Positions 24,503 to 37,600 of a stretch of 64,000 nucleotides of DNA are shown one piece after another; position 1 is the first letter of the stretch, and every line of letters starts with the position of its first letter. The notes below the pieces were generated by a model that worked only from the letters and a program-made list of their open reading frames with translations, was not told the origin of the DNA and ran no database searches. Both the position numbers and the translations under genes were made by a program. Source of the stretch: Pyronema omphalodes (taxonomy: Eukaryota > Ascomycota > Pezizomycetes > Pezizales > Pyronemataceae); contig JAJJXM010000001.1 in the NCBI GenBank assembly GCA_024516155.1, positions 992,001 through 1,056,000 of the forward strand, given 5' to 3'.

Positions 24503-26868
24503 CATCTAGGACGAACTTGTACATACAGTCGTATCCCAATTCTCATGGACGTAAGACATGAGACGTATGGTGCTACCAAGCCCGACGCAATAAAATAATC
24601 CGGGGTAACGGAGAACTTTCTAAGATGACAGCTGTGATATGCAGATTGCATACATAATTTACATTTCATCCCCAGCGAAAAAAAATAATGAAGTGTTCGG
24701 GAAGGAATTGTCCGCAGCTGTGATTGAAATTGGTGGCAGGTAACAAAAACCACGTTAATATCAACTATGGCGATCATGATGGATGATTCGTCGCACGGAC
24801 GTTCGTACTTGGTTTCTTGGGTTGCGCTGAAAAAAAGTGGGTTCAAAGAAAAGTGAACCAAGAGAGCCCAGACAATCGTGCCCAGGAGAGACCGCGGTTT
24901 GAGATTTTGGGGAAATTTGGACAGTTGTAAGGTGGCCAAAGGAGCTTGTCCAAGGCTGTCAAAGGCTACGAAAGAAAGGCTATGTATGGTGTAAGTGTAG
25001 TTGATATCTGTATGTATGTATGTAGGTACATCACTTTTTTTTTCTTTCGCGCATCTTTCGCGTGCATCTTTCGCGAATCCAAATCTCAAATCGTTAGGTA
25101 TGGACCGTCAAGTTAACGGACCCGACTGATGCCGCACCCCGCAAAAAAGAATCACCCCTTCCCCACACCGAAGTATAAGCATAAGCATGAATCTTGCCCG
25201 GTCTGAGACAGCTTGTTAACGTGTCGAGCCATAATGGTATGTAAAAGAAAGACGCGACTATTTCGTCCGTTGCATGATCCCGACCATTTTTTCGAGATCC
25301 CCCCTTTGTCCACCAGCACCATTTACCTACCTGCCTACTTTCTTTTCGCCTGGGAAAGGAAGACCCCAAGACCTGGACTATCGCGCTACAAATGCTACAT
25401 CCATACTCCCAGTCTCCCACACACCCCGTAAAATGGACTGTAAATCGTAACCCCGTCTTGGTAACTTAGCAACTCGATTTCCGATCATAGACATCTGCTT
25501 ACCCCCCCCCCCCCCAACCACCACCACCCTGTCGTCCGTTCTTTGATAGATGCTGGCCTCTGGATGGTCTCGCTAACGAGCGTCTCTCGCGCCGGCGAAG
25601 CGGAGACTAAGGTTTTAGAGTAACACCGTAGTCCCATCCCCCGTCTCAACGTTCCAGGGTTGGTTTGGGATGGAGTGGGATGGGTTGGGGGGTGGGGTAG
25701 TTAGCAACGATTGAGTGAAGTCGAAGACAGCAGGCAGGCCAGTAAGCAACGACTGTGAGCGAAGTCGAAGACGAAGACGGAAGACAAGCCAGTGAGCGAA
25801 GCCCAGGACAGAGAGCGAAGGCGGCGGCGGCGGAAGACAAGGACAAGGTCAAGGAAAAGTACAAAACAAAGATATATGATTGGATAAAGACCAATCTGCA
25901 ACAGCGGCAGGTTCCTTGGGTAGAGATTCCTCATGATGGCACCATATAGTAGATTTCTTGGCCATCGAGGTTGTACATACCACCATTTGAAGCTTCTTTC
26001 ATTTCTTCCATTTCCTGAAGGCTGAGGTTAGAGATATCCGTTCGTCCAAGATACTTCGATACTTACGTGTTACTGTACTTGAATACAGTGAATAATTTCA
26101 ACCGGAAGATGTATGAAGTTCTCTATGTACATATACCCGGAAAATCCAGTATAGGACCTCCATCTTAATGACGCCTTATTCCGGTGAAGAAATTAATCAA
26201 TACGGTAAATAGCCACAGTATCAAGATTATGTACAACCAAAATCACATATGTATAATATATTACCCAGCAAATGATAATTCATCTAAGTCTGTACTTATA
26301 TGACCACCATATAGAGTTCAGCAGTATCAATTTCCAATCATATTTCCTGCTTACATACCATATACCATTTATCTGCAGGATGTTAACGGAACTCCATGAA
26401 CTCCATAATCAACCTTCTTTCCTACGTACTTTCTGACACCTTCACCTTTTATAACTGAGAGAGTACCCGTCGAATACCCGTCAAGTACCCGTCAAGTATA
26501 TGAAAGTACTGTGGAAGTAGAGAAGCAGGTGTAGGGGTGTATTTATTGCATGATGGCACCGAAACCACCGTTTTCCACGGGTAAAAAAGGCTAAAAATCG
26601 TGGTCTTGGTGGAAATTAATACCAAACAGCACCCGAAATATCAAAAGTAACAAGCAAACAACCAGGCGAGCAAAATTATACAAAAAATACTATGATATTG
26701 AATATCATAGTAGGAGTAGTAGTATGTAGTAGCAGTATCACAAAATCTTCACGAAGCTACCTACCACTATGTCCACACGTCGTGAACATCAAATATGTTG
26801 GGTTTATCTTGTCCAGCTACAGTTGTAAACGTTCGTTTATTCATTCGAGTATTGACTATGGTCTTCGG

Positions 26869-26913
26869 TATCCATATCCATATCCATATCCATATCCACA
26901 TCCACATCCATAC
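26869..26913. repeat. Hexamer simple repeat (ATCCAT/C)n
   Basis: About seven units, the first four TATCCA and the last ones CATCCA. It is the reverse-strand analogue of the GTGGAT tract at 16353. Confidence 0.8.
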
Positions 26914-27860
26914 ATAAAGTACACAGCATCATAAATTCATTTCATTCCCCAGCCCAGCCAGCATTGACCACACGGCACTACACCATACCAAGCCGCACCA
27001 CACTGAACAACACCTACTAAACCGCACCGCACTGCTACGTGCACTAAAATCACCCCACCCCACATCCACCTATGTATCCATGTGTTCTGCAAGATATTGA
27101 TGCCTATTTGAGTAATCAAAAAATCTCAAGCTTCAAGCTTCGTATGTGTTCGTAGTGTAAGTATGTAGCGTAAGTAAGTAAGCGAAGACTAAGCTGAAGC
27201 TGAAGTCCTGGGTGAAGTCCTGGTTGAAGCTGGAGTCACAGGCGAAGACCCAGGCGAATGCAAAGAGAATATTTGAATTCAATGTGACACGCCATTTAAT
27301 TATGCTCTACTTTCCAAAAACTTCCAAAATTCCCAAAAATTCCAAAAATTTCTATACTTTCCAAAATCTCTCGCAACCCAGACAGATACCAAGAGCAGGA
27401 GGAGATTTTTTTTCGCCGCCCTTCATAGTTTTTTTTCGCAACATATTATCGGTGAGAAAGCTTATCTTCTACACCGCTATTACTGTTAATGGTGTTTGCT
27501 ACAGCCTACGGATATCTGGAGATTTGATATGACTCCATAGTTCCATAGCTCTATGATGCCAAACACTGCCACGACTTCGCCGCTTTACTTTTACTTTGAC
27601 GGCTACTTTTATCGGCGGCGGCGGTGGTGGTGGAGGCGGCGGCGAACTTTAACTTCGCGTGTGTTTTTCTGTGGTTAGGCGGATGGCAAAAACACAAAAA
27701 AAAAACATCAGGCAATTAATTTGAGATGTTAGTACATATGAAGAGAAGTGTAGGTTATTAGGGTAGTTGCGGTAGTACTGGTGGTGGTAGTGGTAGTTGT
27801 AGTCTAGTAAAGTAGGCTTCTTTAACACCTGCACGAGTAACTCTAGTCTACACCACCAAC

Positions 27861-27940
27861 GGTCCTCAACGGTCCCCAGCGGTTCCTTGCGATTTCCAGC
27901 GGTCCCAAGCGTCCCCTGCGGTTCCCTGCGGCCCCAGTGA
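27861..27940. repeat. 10-bp degenerate minisatellite, consensus GGTCCCCAGC
   Basis: Eight units in 10-bp register: GGTCCTCAAC, GGTCCCCAGC, GGTTCCTTGC, GATTTCCAGC, GGTCCCAAGC, GTCCCCTGCG, GTTCCCTGCG and GCCCCAGTGA. The last three drift by a base. Confidence 0.8.
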
Positions 27941-29019
27941 GCACCGGTGGGCCCCAGTGGCCCATCGAAGTTCCAGACAGCGGGCGCCTCAATGCTTCGT
28001 CTCGATACAGTGCAAGTACAGCGAAATCAGGCGCGTCGACTATATACGGCGCCATCTATGACTACTACACAAGCGGAATATTGGGCTCCGGTACCGCCAT
28101 ACCGCCGTACTGTTATTTACAATTTCGCATGATAATTTTGGTAGGGATTACGGGGCAGAGGATAAACCATACTGTAAAGTACAAGACTTATCGAAACCAA
28201 ATTCAAAATAAGTTTAGACAAGACTGGTTCTCTATTGATAGCTTATTATTACATACCTTTTACTCAGTCAATATGCAAATCCCGCGCGCCTCAATGATTT
28301 GATGAAAAAAAGTATGATACGTACATACAGCAAATATGCAGTACCACCTGCCTTCTGAACTTACCGCGTGTACTCCGGAAAGGAAACATTCATTGACCCG
28401 TCAATCAATCAACATGCAATTGTATCTGGGGGCCCTGAAGATGCGTCCCCCTCGCTCACAAACACACGCACACACACCTCCTTGACCTTGGTAACGGACG
28501 AAAGGGGTGGGAGGGGTTGTACTTCTGTATTCTATGGGCAGGCATCAACACAATTGTACGATCGAGTGATAGGCGTTGCGGTTTCCTGATACGCAGAACG
28601 GTTTCCCCACTTGGCAAAATAAGATAGACGTTGGCGACTAGTCTGTGACGCAACTGCACCACCCCCCGGGCCAAAGCAGCAGGCATCCTTTGATGGTCTC
28701 GAGATTTATTTTACAACTTACCTTAGCGGAATGCCGTAAATCCGAACGCTGCTCGCTGCACGGAAGGAGTAACCGGTCAAACAAGGTCCTGTGCAGAATT
28801 GGCGGACCAGATACCACCATACTCCAATGGAACGGAGTGATTCCGTGTGCCATGCCTCCCTGCCCCCCCCCCCCCCCCCAAATCCCAACCATCTCCACAC
28901 TTTAGTTCTTTAGCTACTACTCCACACTCTAGCACCCTTCGCGCCGGTTTAGAGGATCTTAGCTCCAATTCCCCCAGATTTTGGTGGTCTGGAAAGACTT
29001 GGGGTCCCGTCCCAGATGG

Positions 29020-29027
29020 CTATATCT
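29020..29027 (+). promoter_or_regulatory. TATA-like element of the acetate transporter gene
   Basis: CTATATCT lies about 100 bp upstream of the ATG at 29124 and is followed by a pyrimidine-rich leader (TCTCCCCC, CTTCTTCTCC), the usual arrangement for a strongly expressed fungal gene. Assignment is by position and sequence only. Confidence 0.4.
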
Positions 29028-29123
29028 AGCAGTCTCCCCCGCACTCTGAGCACAAGATCATCCACAGCAACAACCCGCTTCTTCTCCACACTTCGGCTCC
29101 AACCTTAATCTTCAGCACTCGAG

Positions 29124-30121
29124 ATGTCTTCTACCAACTACCCCGAGAAGGGCTCCGACCTCGAGTCTGGTGTTCCCACCACTACTCAGCACGACTATGC
29201 TACCGCCGGTGCTCTCAATGGAGTCCCCCTTGACCGCCAGCAGACCATTATGATGCCCGCTTTCGGAGGAGCTTTCCAGCCCGCTCCTTACAAGCAGAGC
29301 TTCCGCAAATTCGCCAACCCTGCTCCTCTCGGTCTCTGCGCTTTCGCCCTTACCACCTTCGTCCTTTCCTTGATCAACGCTCAGGCTCACGATGTCACCG
29401 TCCCTGCCGTCGTTGTCGGACTTGCCTACGCCTACGGAGGATTTGTCCAGTTGCTCGCCGGAATGTGGGAGATGGCCGTCGGAAGTAAGCACATCCGGGT
29501 ACCGAACCATACAATTAGAATTGCGCGCTAACATTCAATTAGACACCTTCGGAGCTACCGCTCTTTCTTCCTACGGAGCTTTCTGGATTGCGTGGGCCAT
29601 CATTCAGACCGATGGATTCGGAATTGTCGCCAAGTACGAGGGTAGCAAGGAGGACCTTAACTACGCCGTCGGTTTCTTCCTCGCTGGGTAAGTTTTTTGT
29701 CGGAGTCCATCGGTGGTGCCGAATGCCGAGCCGAATAGATGCTGATTTGTCATAATAGATGGTTCATCTTCACCACCATGTGCCTTCTCTGCACCTTCAA
29801 GTCCACTCTTGCCTTCTTCGCTCTCTTCCTCTTCCTCGACATTACCTTCCTCCTCCTCACCATTGCTCACTTCAAGCTCGAGGATGGACACGTCCACGTC
29901 GGATTGAACAAGACTGCCGGTATCTTCGGATTGATCACTGCCTTCATTGCCTGGTGGAACGCCTTGGCGGGTATGCTCGAGAAGTCCAACTCTTTCTTCA
30001 CTGTCCCCGTAAGTTTATCCGGTCGGAACCCCGTGAATATATAGAAGCTAACGGAATAACCAAGGTTATGCACTTCCCTTGGAGCGAGAAGGTCAAGGCC
30101 GAGAAGGCCAGCACCGACTAA
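29124..30121 (+). CDS. GPR1/FUN34/YaaH acetate (ammonium) transporter, 4 exons
   Basis: Exons are 29124-29484, 29543-29687, 29759-30008 and 30065-30121 (introns 58, 71 and 56 bp, all GTAAG...AG), joined in frame to 270 aa. The signature NPAPLGL appears at the start of the first membrane segment (after FRKFA), followed by about six hydrophobic helices. A conserved FGATALSSYGAFW follows the first intron, and the C-terminus is short and basic (FPWSEKVKAEK). Family knowledge: Ady2/Ato and AcpA proteins are plasma-membrane acetate/proton transporters, also linked to ammonium export. The N-terminal ~75 residues are hydrophilic. Codon choice is strongly biased to C-ending codons (GCC, ACC, CTC, TTC, GTC), unlike the neighbouring genes, which suggests high expression. 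Substrate is inferred from the family. Confidence 0.95.
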
Positions 30122-30654
30122 GTGTGCCGTCCTTGCCGGTGACACAGCACGGCGTTGCCGTCACTTCCGTGACAAACACGCTCGGTGATTCGCTGTGTTA
30201 CAGAAAAAACATTTCTTAGTTTATGTCTTAGGGGCCACTAGTATAGCTATGTGGATAATTGTTTTTACATTCCGATAGCCTTTAGTATTGTATATGTGTA
30301 TGGCTTTCGATTTTTATGGTGTGTATGATGTGTTTATTGTGTTACGAACTGTTCTTATTTAGCGGTGTGTGTGTAAGTAGTCTTAGTGTGGATTTGTGTA
30401 CGATACCATAGTTCTATTACAGTCCAGAAATGAAGTGGTTTAGAAAAAAAACTTATTGCTCAATTCGCGTGATAAAAATTTGTTTTTGATAATTAATTTT
30501 TGCTGTAATCGTTCAAGGCGAAAATTGACTTTTTGCCTGAAATCGTATAATTAGACTGATGCAGAAAGGCTTATCTCATTCTCTTGGCCCACTAGTGACG
30601 CAGGAACCCATTTTAGTTAATGTTGCACCGACGCGTTCCTATTTGTAGGAATAA

Positions 30655-31269
30655 TCAAAAACCGTAAAAGGCCTTGATAAGAGTCGTAATATCAATTCGG
30701 GAAGACCGTACGGCAGATATACTGCGTGGGGGGTCTCTCTTTGCAGTTTTTTTTTTTACTGCGTAATTTTCTGTAATGACGCAAAAACCCGCCCTCCTTT
30801 CCGAGACGACGCGTTTGGTGAACTTTTTTCGTGCGTTGCATGTTGATGTCTTTCCCTTTGCTGGCAGGTATAACAACCAATTGAGCCGTTGTAATTTAGA
30901 ATAAGGGTCCATTATGGCTCCGGTCAGAAGTGCGGGCCGGTTGATTTCCACATCGTTACCAAGTTTGCTTTGCATCGTATCATAATAGACCCGGGAAGGT
31001 GAAGAAAGATTGAGTGCATATCGAAGCTTTTCGTCAAGACACTTGCCGATGTCTGGACCCGTTTGGCTTGTTCGTTGGTAATCTACTTCGCCATCGCGCG
31101 TAGAGTGTGGCTGGTATCGAAGTCCGCTACCGCTCTTCACCGACGTGAGAGTTATGCGAAATTTGCTAGCGAGGCTAGAGATTCCATCTCGAATCGTACA
31201 TAGTTCGGCGCGGCTCTGCTTGGCGAAGTAGTCAGACAGAGCAAGCTTCGTGACTCGGCAGAGCCGCAC
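30655..31269 (-). pseudogene. Possible hAT-type transposase relic
   Basis: A 204-codon open frame has no good start context and no intact neighbours. Around its middle it reads ALLTGAIMDPYSKL, which resembles the conserved ...ALxLDPRxKL segment near the C-terminal part of hAT transposases, with a preceding Tyr-rich helix (VYYDTMQSKL). The C-terminal third is a basic tail with no match I can name. No terminal inverted repeat or 8-bp target duplication was found by eye. It could equally be a chance ORF. Confidence 0.22.
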
Positions 31270-31642
31270 TAGCCTACTCGAAGCGTAGAATCTTGTGGGT
31301 TCGCCGAACGCGGCGCCGAGTCTTTGGTTCCGGTGGGGAATTTCCTCCCCTGGTCTTCTTCACCGCCGGGGCGCCCACCATAACTCACCCTCGCCCCCCC
31401 GTAGGCACGACGATGGTGCGAAAGGCTAAGGCCAACTCTAAAGATATCGGGGAGTTCGACGGGACGAAAAATGATATGATCGCATCGTGGAGATCTCCGC
31501 CACTCGGCCATGCCTAGAACTTTGACCAAACTTTATCTCAGATTAGCTTTTGTTGCATCGCGTCAAAGAGTTTGGGGACTGGTGTTAAAGGAAATTACCA
31601 AGGGTATCGTGGTTTCGAGAAAAAACCACGTGCAATTGGTGT

Positions 31643-31757
31643 GAAAGGTTAATTGCTCCTGATTCTCTGCATAGTTCCTTTTGCGTGAAGCATCCTATGC
31701 GAAAGGTTGATTACTCCTGAGTCTCTTCGTAGTTCTCTCCGCGTGAAACATCCCAAC
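31643..31757. repeat. 58-bp direct duplication, diverged
   Basis: GAAAGGTTAATTGCTCCTGA at 31643 recurs as GAAAGGTTGATTACTCCTGA at 31701, and similarity continues through TAGTTC and GCGTGAA.CATCC. Many of the differences are transitions. Confidence 0.8.
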
Positions 31758-34349
31758 GCATCTGAATGCCGCAAAGGAAAGAGGAAGAAAAAGGAGATGG
31801 AGCATTCAGAGACGCAACTAGAAAACGTGGAGGTGGAATGTGTTGGCTGGTGGACGACCTTGAGATGTGCAAAGACGACTCGGGATGCCGATCCCCTGCG
31901 GCCATCGCACGTTCCTGTTGCCAAGACAGACCCGGCCTACTCATCGTATTCGAGACGTTGAGGAAGATTCTGGCGATGGGTAAATTCGATTAAGGCGGTG
32001 AAGAGATGCAGGGGGATTCGGATAAATGCTGTGGTGGAATATAAGGAGATGGGTGCACAGCACTGAGCAACTCACCATGTGAGTGGGCAATGTTTGACAG
32101 ACGTGGTGGTTTTCAGTCTTTCAGTGTGTTCACAGCAAGAAAATAGTCTCATGATGGGATCACGGAAAGAGGCACATTCCGTCAACAATCTTTTGTGATA
32201 CCGGCATCGTGGAAGCCGCACCGTGTAACGCTGCGATGACCCGTTAACCCCTGTTCGGAAGCCGACCGTGTACATCTCGAGTCTAAGCAGCGACCCGGTT
32301 GAATACCGGTCGGTACGGATAAGATGGCCGGAACGTCACTGAAATGCAATTCACACCGGGTATGTATCACGTTTGCTCGAACTAATAACGGCCCGATCAA
32401 TCATCATGCAACTATCCGTAAAGTCAATGTAATGTATGTACTCAGATGCACAATACTTTCCTAGTATTTTTTCGTAGAATAACACTTCATTTCAATAACA
32501 CCTCGTATTTCTCGTCTATGCATGATTAAGTTTCCAGTGTTTCAAGAAATTTCGGATATATGCATACATCCTACTCTGACAAATTAAATGCAAGATCATT
32601 GAAATCAGGCCCTCATTATATTCCCAGTCTTCCGGCAGATCCGTAGATCACCGAACATGGGGCGGTTCATCAAAAATCACTCTCACTTAATCACGGATCA
32701 TCACTCAAATTCGTAGACATACCAGCATATCAGCCGACAATTAAGCATTTAAGCGCTTCGATCTACCGCGGTCCGTGGCAGAACTGTGTATCCTATACGC
32801 CCATCGCCCTCCTTATATCCGCATCCCTTATTTCTGCGTCACGCTATGAACCGGTATATCCACGGTTAATATTCTACCGCACCAATTACTTTTTCGAAAT
32901 TAGGAAAAATCTAAATTTGACACATAACCTCCTTCCTACCTTTCAGGCAAAAATGATGCATTTGCTTACCTGATAATATAATAAAAATAAAAAATAAAAC
33001 GACTCGCCTTATTTAGAAGTCTATGTATGCTATTACAGTTTACAAACTTCATCGACTTGAAGTTGCGTATAAAGAACCCCAACCTCCTGTATTTCCTTGG
33101 ATAAATACCGCGCATTGTTTCGGTTCCGCCTGGTCCTTTTTGTACCGCAAAGACTCGGAGATATTACCGGCTGAACCCTTATATTCGTACATCACTATTC
33201 TATTCTAGAAATAGTGATATTTAAAGAAGCAACTATGAATCGCATATGCATTGAAATTGGAAGGTTACCATTATAAACAGCATCTACCAGAGGCTATCTT
33301 TATACCTTAGAATAAAACCTCACATTTCTTTTTCTTTTTGCTTCAGGGTATGTTTGAAGTTACACGTTTTAAGAAGTCCTAACAAAACCTGGTAAGCACC
33401 TTCTAGAAACCTAGTAAGACGAACAAAGGACCTGCATACAATGGAAGTTTGAAGCCGCCAATCGTAATATAAATCGTTCGCATGTGTTACACATGATAAT
33501 TCTTCGATGTCTCCTTGACCTACCTGTGTTCGACAATTCGATGTGGATAATAAAAACTGGACTCTCGGGACGTTTTTTCGCAGGGAAGTACATACAGCAC
33601 TACATAAAATCCACGAGGATCTGGGGTCTAAAATAGTTACATATGATTCATATGCACTTCTGTATATCCTGCATCATAGCCTTACCGGTTCTTGTTCCTA
33701 TACCGGTACGAATTTTCTGTATGAATGTATATCTATTACGTGTAGAGTTGTGAGACCTTCTTATGCCGGTAGCGAAAATTGATTAACATGACAAAGTTTT
33801 GCAATGCTGGAAATGCCTGAAGCAGTATCAAGCAAGCAACCCGTAAGTACTTATTAAATTCGTCACAGAGATTTCCGTTGTGATCGCTCTGACTTGCCTG
33901 TTGATCCTCCAGGTCAAGTCAGGTCCTTGCCAGTGTGTCTTACCAATAAGCTAAATTCTAAAATTTGGCGATCCAAAATCCGGACTATTTCTAGGGTACG
34001 TGGAGTATGTGGAGTTGTGTGGAGTACCTCTCAAGTTTCTAGGGTCGGAGTTTCAAGGGTTTTTCCGGATATCTTGGTCAGCGACTGGTCAAGCTTTTTT
34101 AATATGCACCTAAAGAGTGGAGATACAAGGGTTGTAGTTGGACCGAGGTCCAGGGTTACGTTAAACGCCGACGCCGACGGTGACGGTGGTGACCGATAGC
34201 TCAAAAACGATTCGGAGAACTCGGAGTTTTTTGCACGGGTCGAGGACTTGCCGGGAAATTGTACTTTTAGGATCCCGTTTAGGTTTGGTTACGTGCAATA
34301 TTTAACGCTTTTTGTTGCCTACTTCTTCATTCATGTTAGGTTTGCAATG

Positions 34350-34630
34350 CATATCCCATGAGTCTGCCTTTTAAGCTTAAACACCAGCCCACTCCAAAGC
34401 CGACGGTGAACGCAGTTGGAAGCCCGTTGAGAAACTCGGTGTTTTGTTTAAGGGCTAAAACAATCTCGGAAGTCGGAACAACATTGGGCCTCTCCTGAAT
34501 GGTGAACGTGCGAAAACTAAAGTTCATGTACTCCACAGAAATTTCTCAACTTAGCTACAGCTTATCGCAGATGCCATGAGTCTGCCTCTTTTTCCACGCT
34601 CCAAAGCCGACGGTAACCTCTAGTACAAAC
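34350..34630. repeat. Degenerate ~0.21 kb tandem duplication
   Basis: CCATGAGTCTGCCT occurs at 34356 and 34574, and CTCCAAAGCCGACGGT at 34392 and 34599. The order is the same in both, but the gap between the two blocks differs. A weaker third echo (GTCTGCCTTTCGACCGTTACCC..GTCCAAA) is near 34865. No coding frame is shared. Confidence 0.7.
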
Positions 34631-37600
34631 CCTCTAGTGTAAACGGCCTTAACGGTGAACAAAACTTAGGGACAAAGTTTCAAACCCATCTCAAGCTAGG
34701 AACTCGGAACAAATCTGTGCCGTTCGAGGACATACGGAAGTTACTCAGATACGTTCTAATCGCTGTCCAACCAACTACATAAATAGCTAAGTAATAACTT
34801 TATTGATGTTAGGATGGATATACATACGCACATATGTATGTATGCACATCATGATGTTCCTGTCGTCTGCCTTTCGACCGTTACCCCAGTCCAAACAAGT
34901 GAGTGGTGACCCTAAAATTTTAAACCTTATGATTTGTGATTACTTATCATGCGGTGGGGTATCGAACGATGGGTATGGTAGCAAGCTTGAACACGTTTTA
35001 TTACGGACGTCGGTCGCAGACCACTGGGATTTTGTTTTAAAGCTAAATTTATTATGTGTTGTAATCACGGGATACTATCTCGTCTCTGAACACAGAGAAA
35101 ATACGCGAATGGACTGCTGTTGGATGGTCTGATGATTGCACCTTATGTATACCATGGCGGGGTCTTCACAGCCTGATCAAATTCTCTCCACGCCACAAGT
35201 TTTAAAAAACTAAACACCTATCTTTGGATTATGAAGCTTTGGTATTGATCCAAACACCAAATTCACCTAACAGTCCGTACAGCCCGTTTTGGCCGTCATT
35301 CCAAACTGGTTTGTATGACTGGGAGGTCTGCCAGTAACTCGAACAAACCTCCAACCAGGCATCCAAAATCCCATCCTAAGTAAAAATGCTTACTTTCCTC
35401 CACAATTCCCTACCCTGCCCCACACTACAAACCAATATTCGCAGGGCAGTACCACTTACTAAACCGTAAGAAACGAAAATATCTACCCAAGCCTTGCTTT
35501 TCACATGCGTAACTATTAACCAACGATCTCATGATATGTGGATAATCAATTTTAGTCACTTGAGTCATCTGTTCTTAAGAACAAGTAGGGAGAAGATTAC
35601 AGTTCTATATCGTTTCTTGAGAGCACTGTGAGTATTCTCTATGCCAAGAATAGGCCGTAAAGATGGTTATTGATTATAGGGTGGCGATTTAGGTGATTGA
35701 GGTGATTCAGAGTGAGAGTTGATTGTCGAAGCGGAAAAATGATAATCCGGGGTTTGGCATGGGAATACTCGGGTGATATGTCATGAGTTATTTTTTGGCA
35801 CTAGTATACAGAAGAGAGTAAGGACCTAGTTTTCATGCTATTAAAGTTCTGTTCAGTCGTATAGTAGTGACTCCTGTTGATTAGTAGACAAAAAAAACTT
35901 CAGCGAAGTTTCCTCGAAGAAAATGGTGTAGATAAAGCCACAACCATTGTGGTTGAAGTTTGCTACAGTCGAACTGTAGTAGAGCTATGTTGACAATGTA
36001 TACTTGGCACGTTTAGTGATGTGAACTTGGCGCTGTTAGCGCGCATCATTGCTTTATATTATTCTTTCTTTCTGTCTAACCTACATCAATAACAACTACA
36101 TTCTCCACTTACATCTCGTCTTGATTTTCTCTCTTTAACGGTGGTATGTAATGACAACTACAAGTGTTTGTATGGAAACTATGAAGGATGCACTTTCGCC
36201 TCACCCAGAGCCGAGATTTTTAGGATGCCCCTCGCTTAAGTTAATGCTAGTGTGCTTTCTTAATACTCCATCTCGCTTGTATTGCTGTCCAATTCGCTTT
36301 TATTTTTGAAGTGGCGATCTCTACATCGATATGGCATCATCACACACACCACCAGCGTAACTATGAATATGGTAGTGATTGATGAGCACGAAGTTCACCA
36401 TTCAACTTACGATTACTCAACCCTTTTGTTTTTACATGTCTGCTTTCTAAGCTACCTGGTGCTCTGCTTTAATATGTAAGACGCATTTGAAATTTCTCCA
36501 AGTACGAACAACCTTTCACCTACGGTCTGATCTAGGCTCTTAGGAAAGTGAACCTCAACCCGTTTTTTCACCGCGCAGATATGAATGGTTGCTTTGGAGC
36601 CCTGAAACGTGCATGCGTAGCGAATTCTTATCCAAGGAGGCTAGAATAAAGGCATTAGGTATGATTGAGCCAACCTCGGCGTAGGCATTAACATTGTTAG
36701 AAGGTTTATTCATAGGGTCAATTGAAACAGGCTTGAATAGTGTATAGATAGAGAGTTTTGTTGGTGCCTTGAATTTTGTTTCACAGATGAAGAGAGTCGT
36801 GGGGGAAGAAAGTGCACAAACAAAAAATTCCGATGGCGGCAAAAAGGGCGGCAGCGTTAACTTATGCGATGGGAATGCTACATAAATTTTTGAGCGCAGG
36901 GGAATTCTACAAATTTTGGCTCTGGGTAGGGGGGCATCCTGTGTGTTTATTTATTCATTTATTCCACAATACACTGGCCGAGCCCTGAGAGGTTCATGCA
37001 GGATATAAGAAACAACAATCCCATCCTCGTAATCCGAGCCACCTAGTAAAACCCGCTGATTACCTACATCCTACAATGAAAAACTCATATCCCAGGTCGT
37101 ATCACCGGGAAAGCTGGGTAAATCTAGTGATGATTTATCAATAATACAAACGGGCACGTGCCACGCAGACATGGAAGGGAAGGAGATTCCAGATCATGCA
37201 GCCAAGAAAGTTACAGAAATCCTAATTTGACGTCATGTACATACATGCTTTTCGATTTTAATAGATTGAGAACTACACAACGCTGTATTACCTACGGGCT
37301 GTACCGGAATGATCCGGAGATAAAATCCAAGGAGGCAAAGAAATGGCTGATTAAAACGATGGTTTATCGCCCCGAACGTGAACCGTGGTCATGATCCCGC
37401 ATTAAATGATTAAACTCCCCCGCAACACATAGCTTCTCATTGCGAGCCGAGCTGAACTTAAAAATCGGAATGCAAAAGGATTCATTATTAAAGTACTTTT
37501 ATAAGTACACAAATGCTATTTGTTCTAACCAAAATTGATTCTATCGAATATTCAAAACATAATTCCAAGTTTCAAAACCTGCGTGATTTTTTATGATTAG

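Larger units (their letters stand above)
22761..29123. other. 6.4 kb intergenic region with simple repeats
   Basis: No gene is supported. It contains a G15 run (23729-23743), a GATGGTG-rich patch near 24040-24075, a (CTGTC)n tract (24463-24502), a C14 run (25502-25515), an imperfect ~40 bp duplication of AGCAACGA...GTGAGCGAAGTCGAAGAC type near 25700-25780, an (ATCCAT)n tract (26869-26913), a 10-bp minisatellite (27861-27940) and a C17 run (28863-28879). A 195-aa ORF at 25089-24502 (minus) has no recognisable features. Confidence 0.55.

Noticed and set aside
24502..25089. 195-codon minus-strand ORF
   Set aside because: It has no recognisable domain, start context or neighbour and crosses simple repeats. 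It is kept only as a note in the intergenic entry.
30516..30538. Inverted repeat AGGCGAAAA...TTTTTGCCT downstream of the transporter
   Set aside because: It looks like a bacterial-type terminator, but the gene is an intron-containing nuclear fungal gene, so that reading does not apply. There is no other evidence of function.
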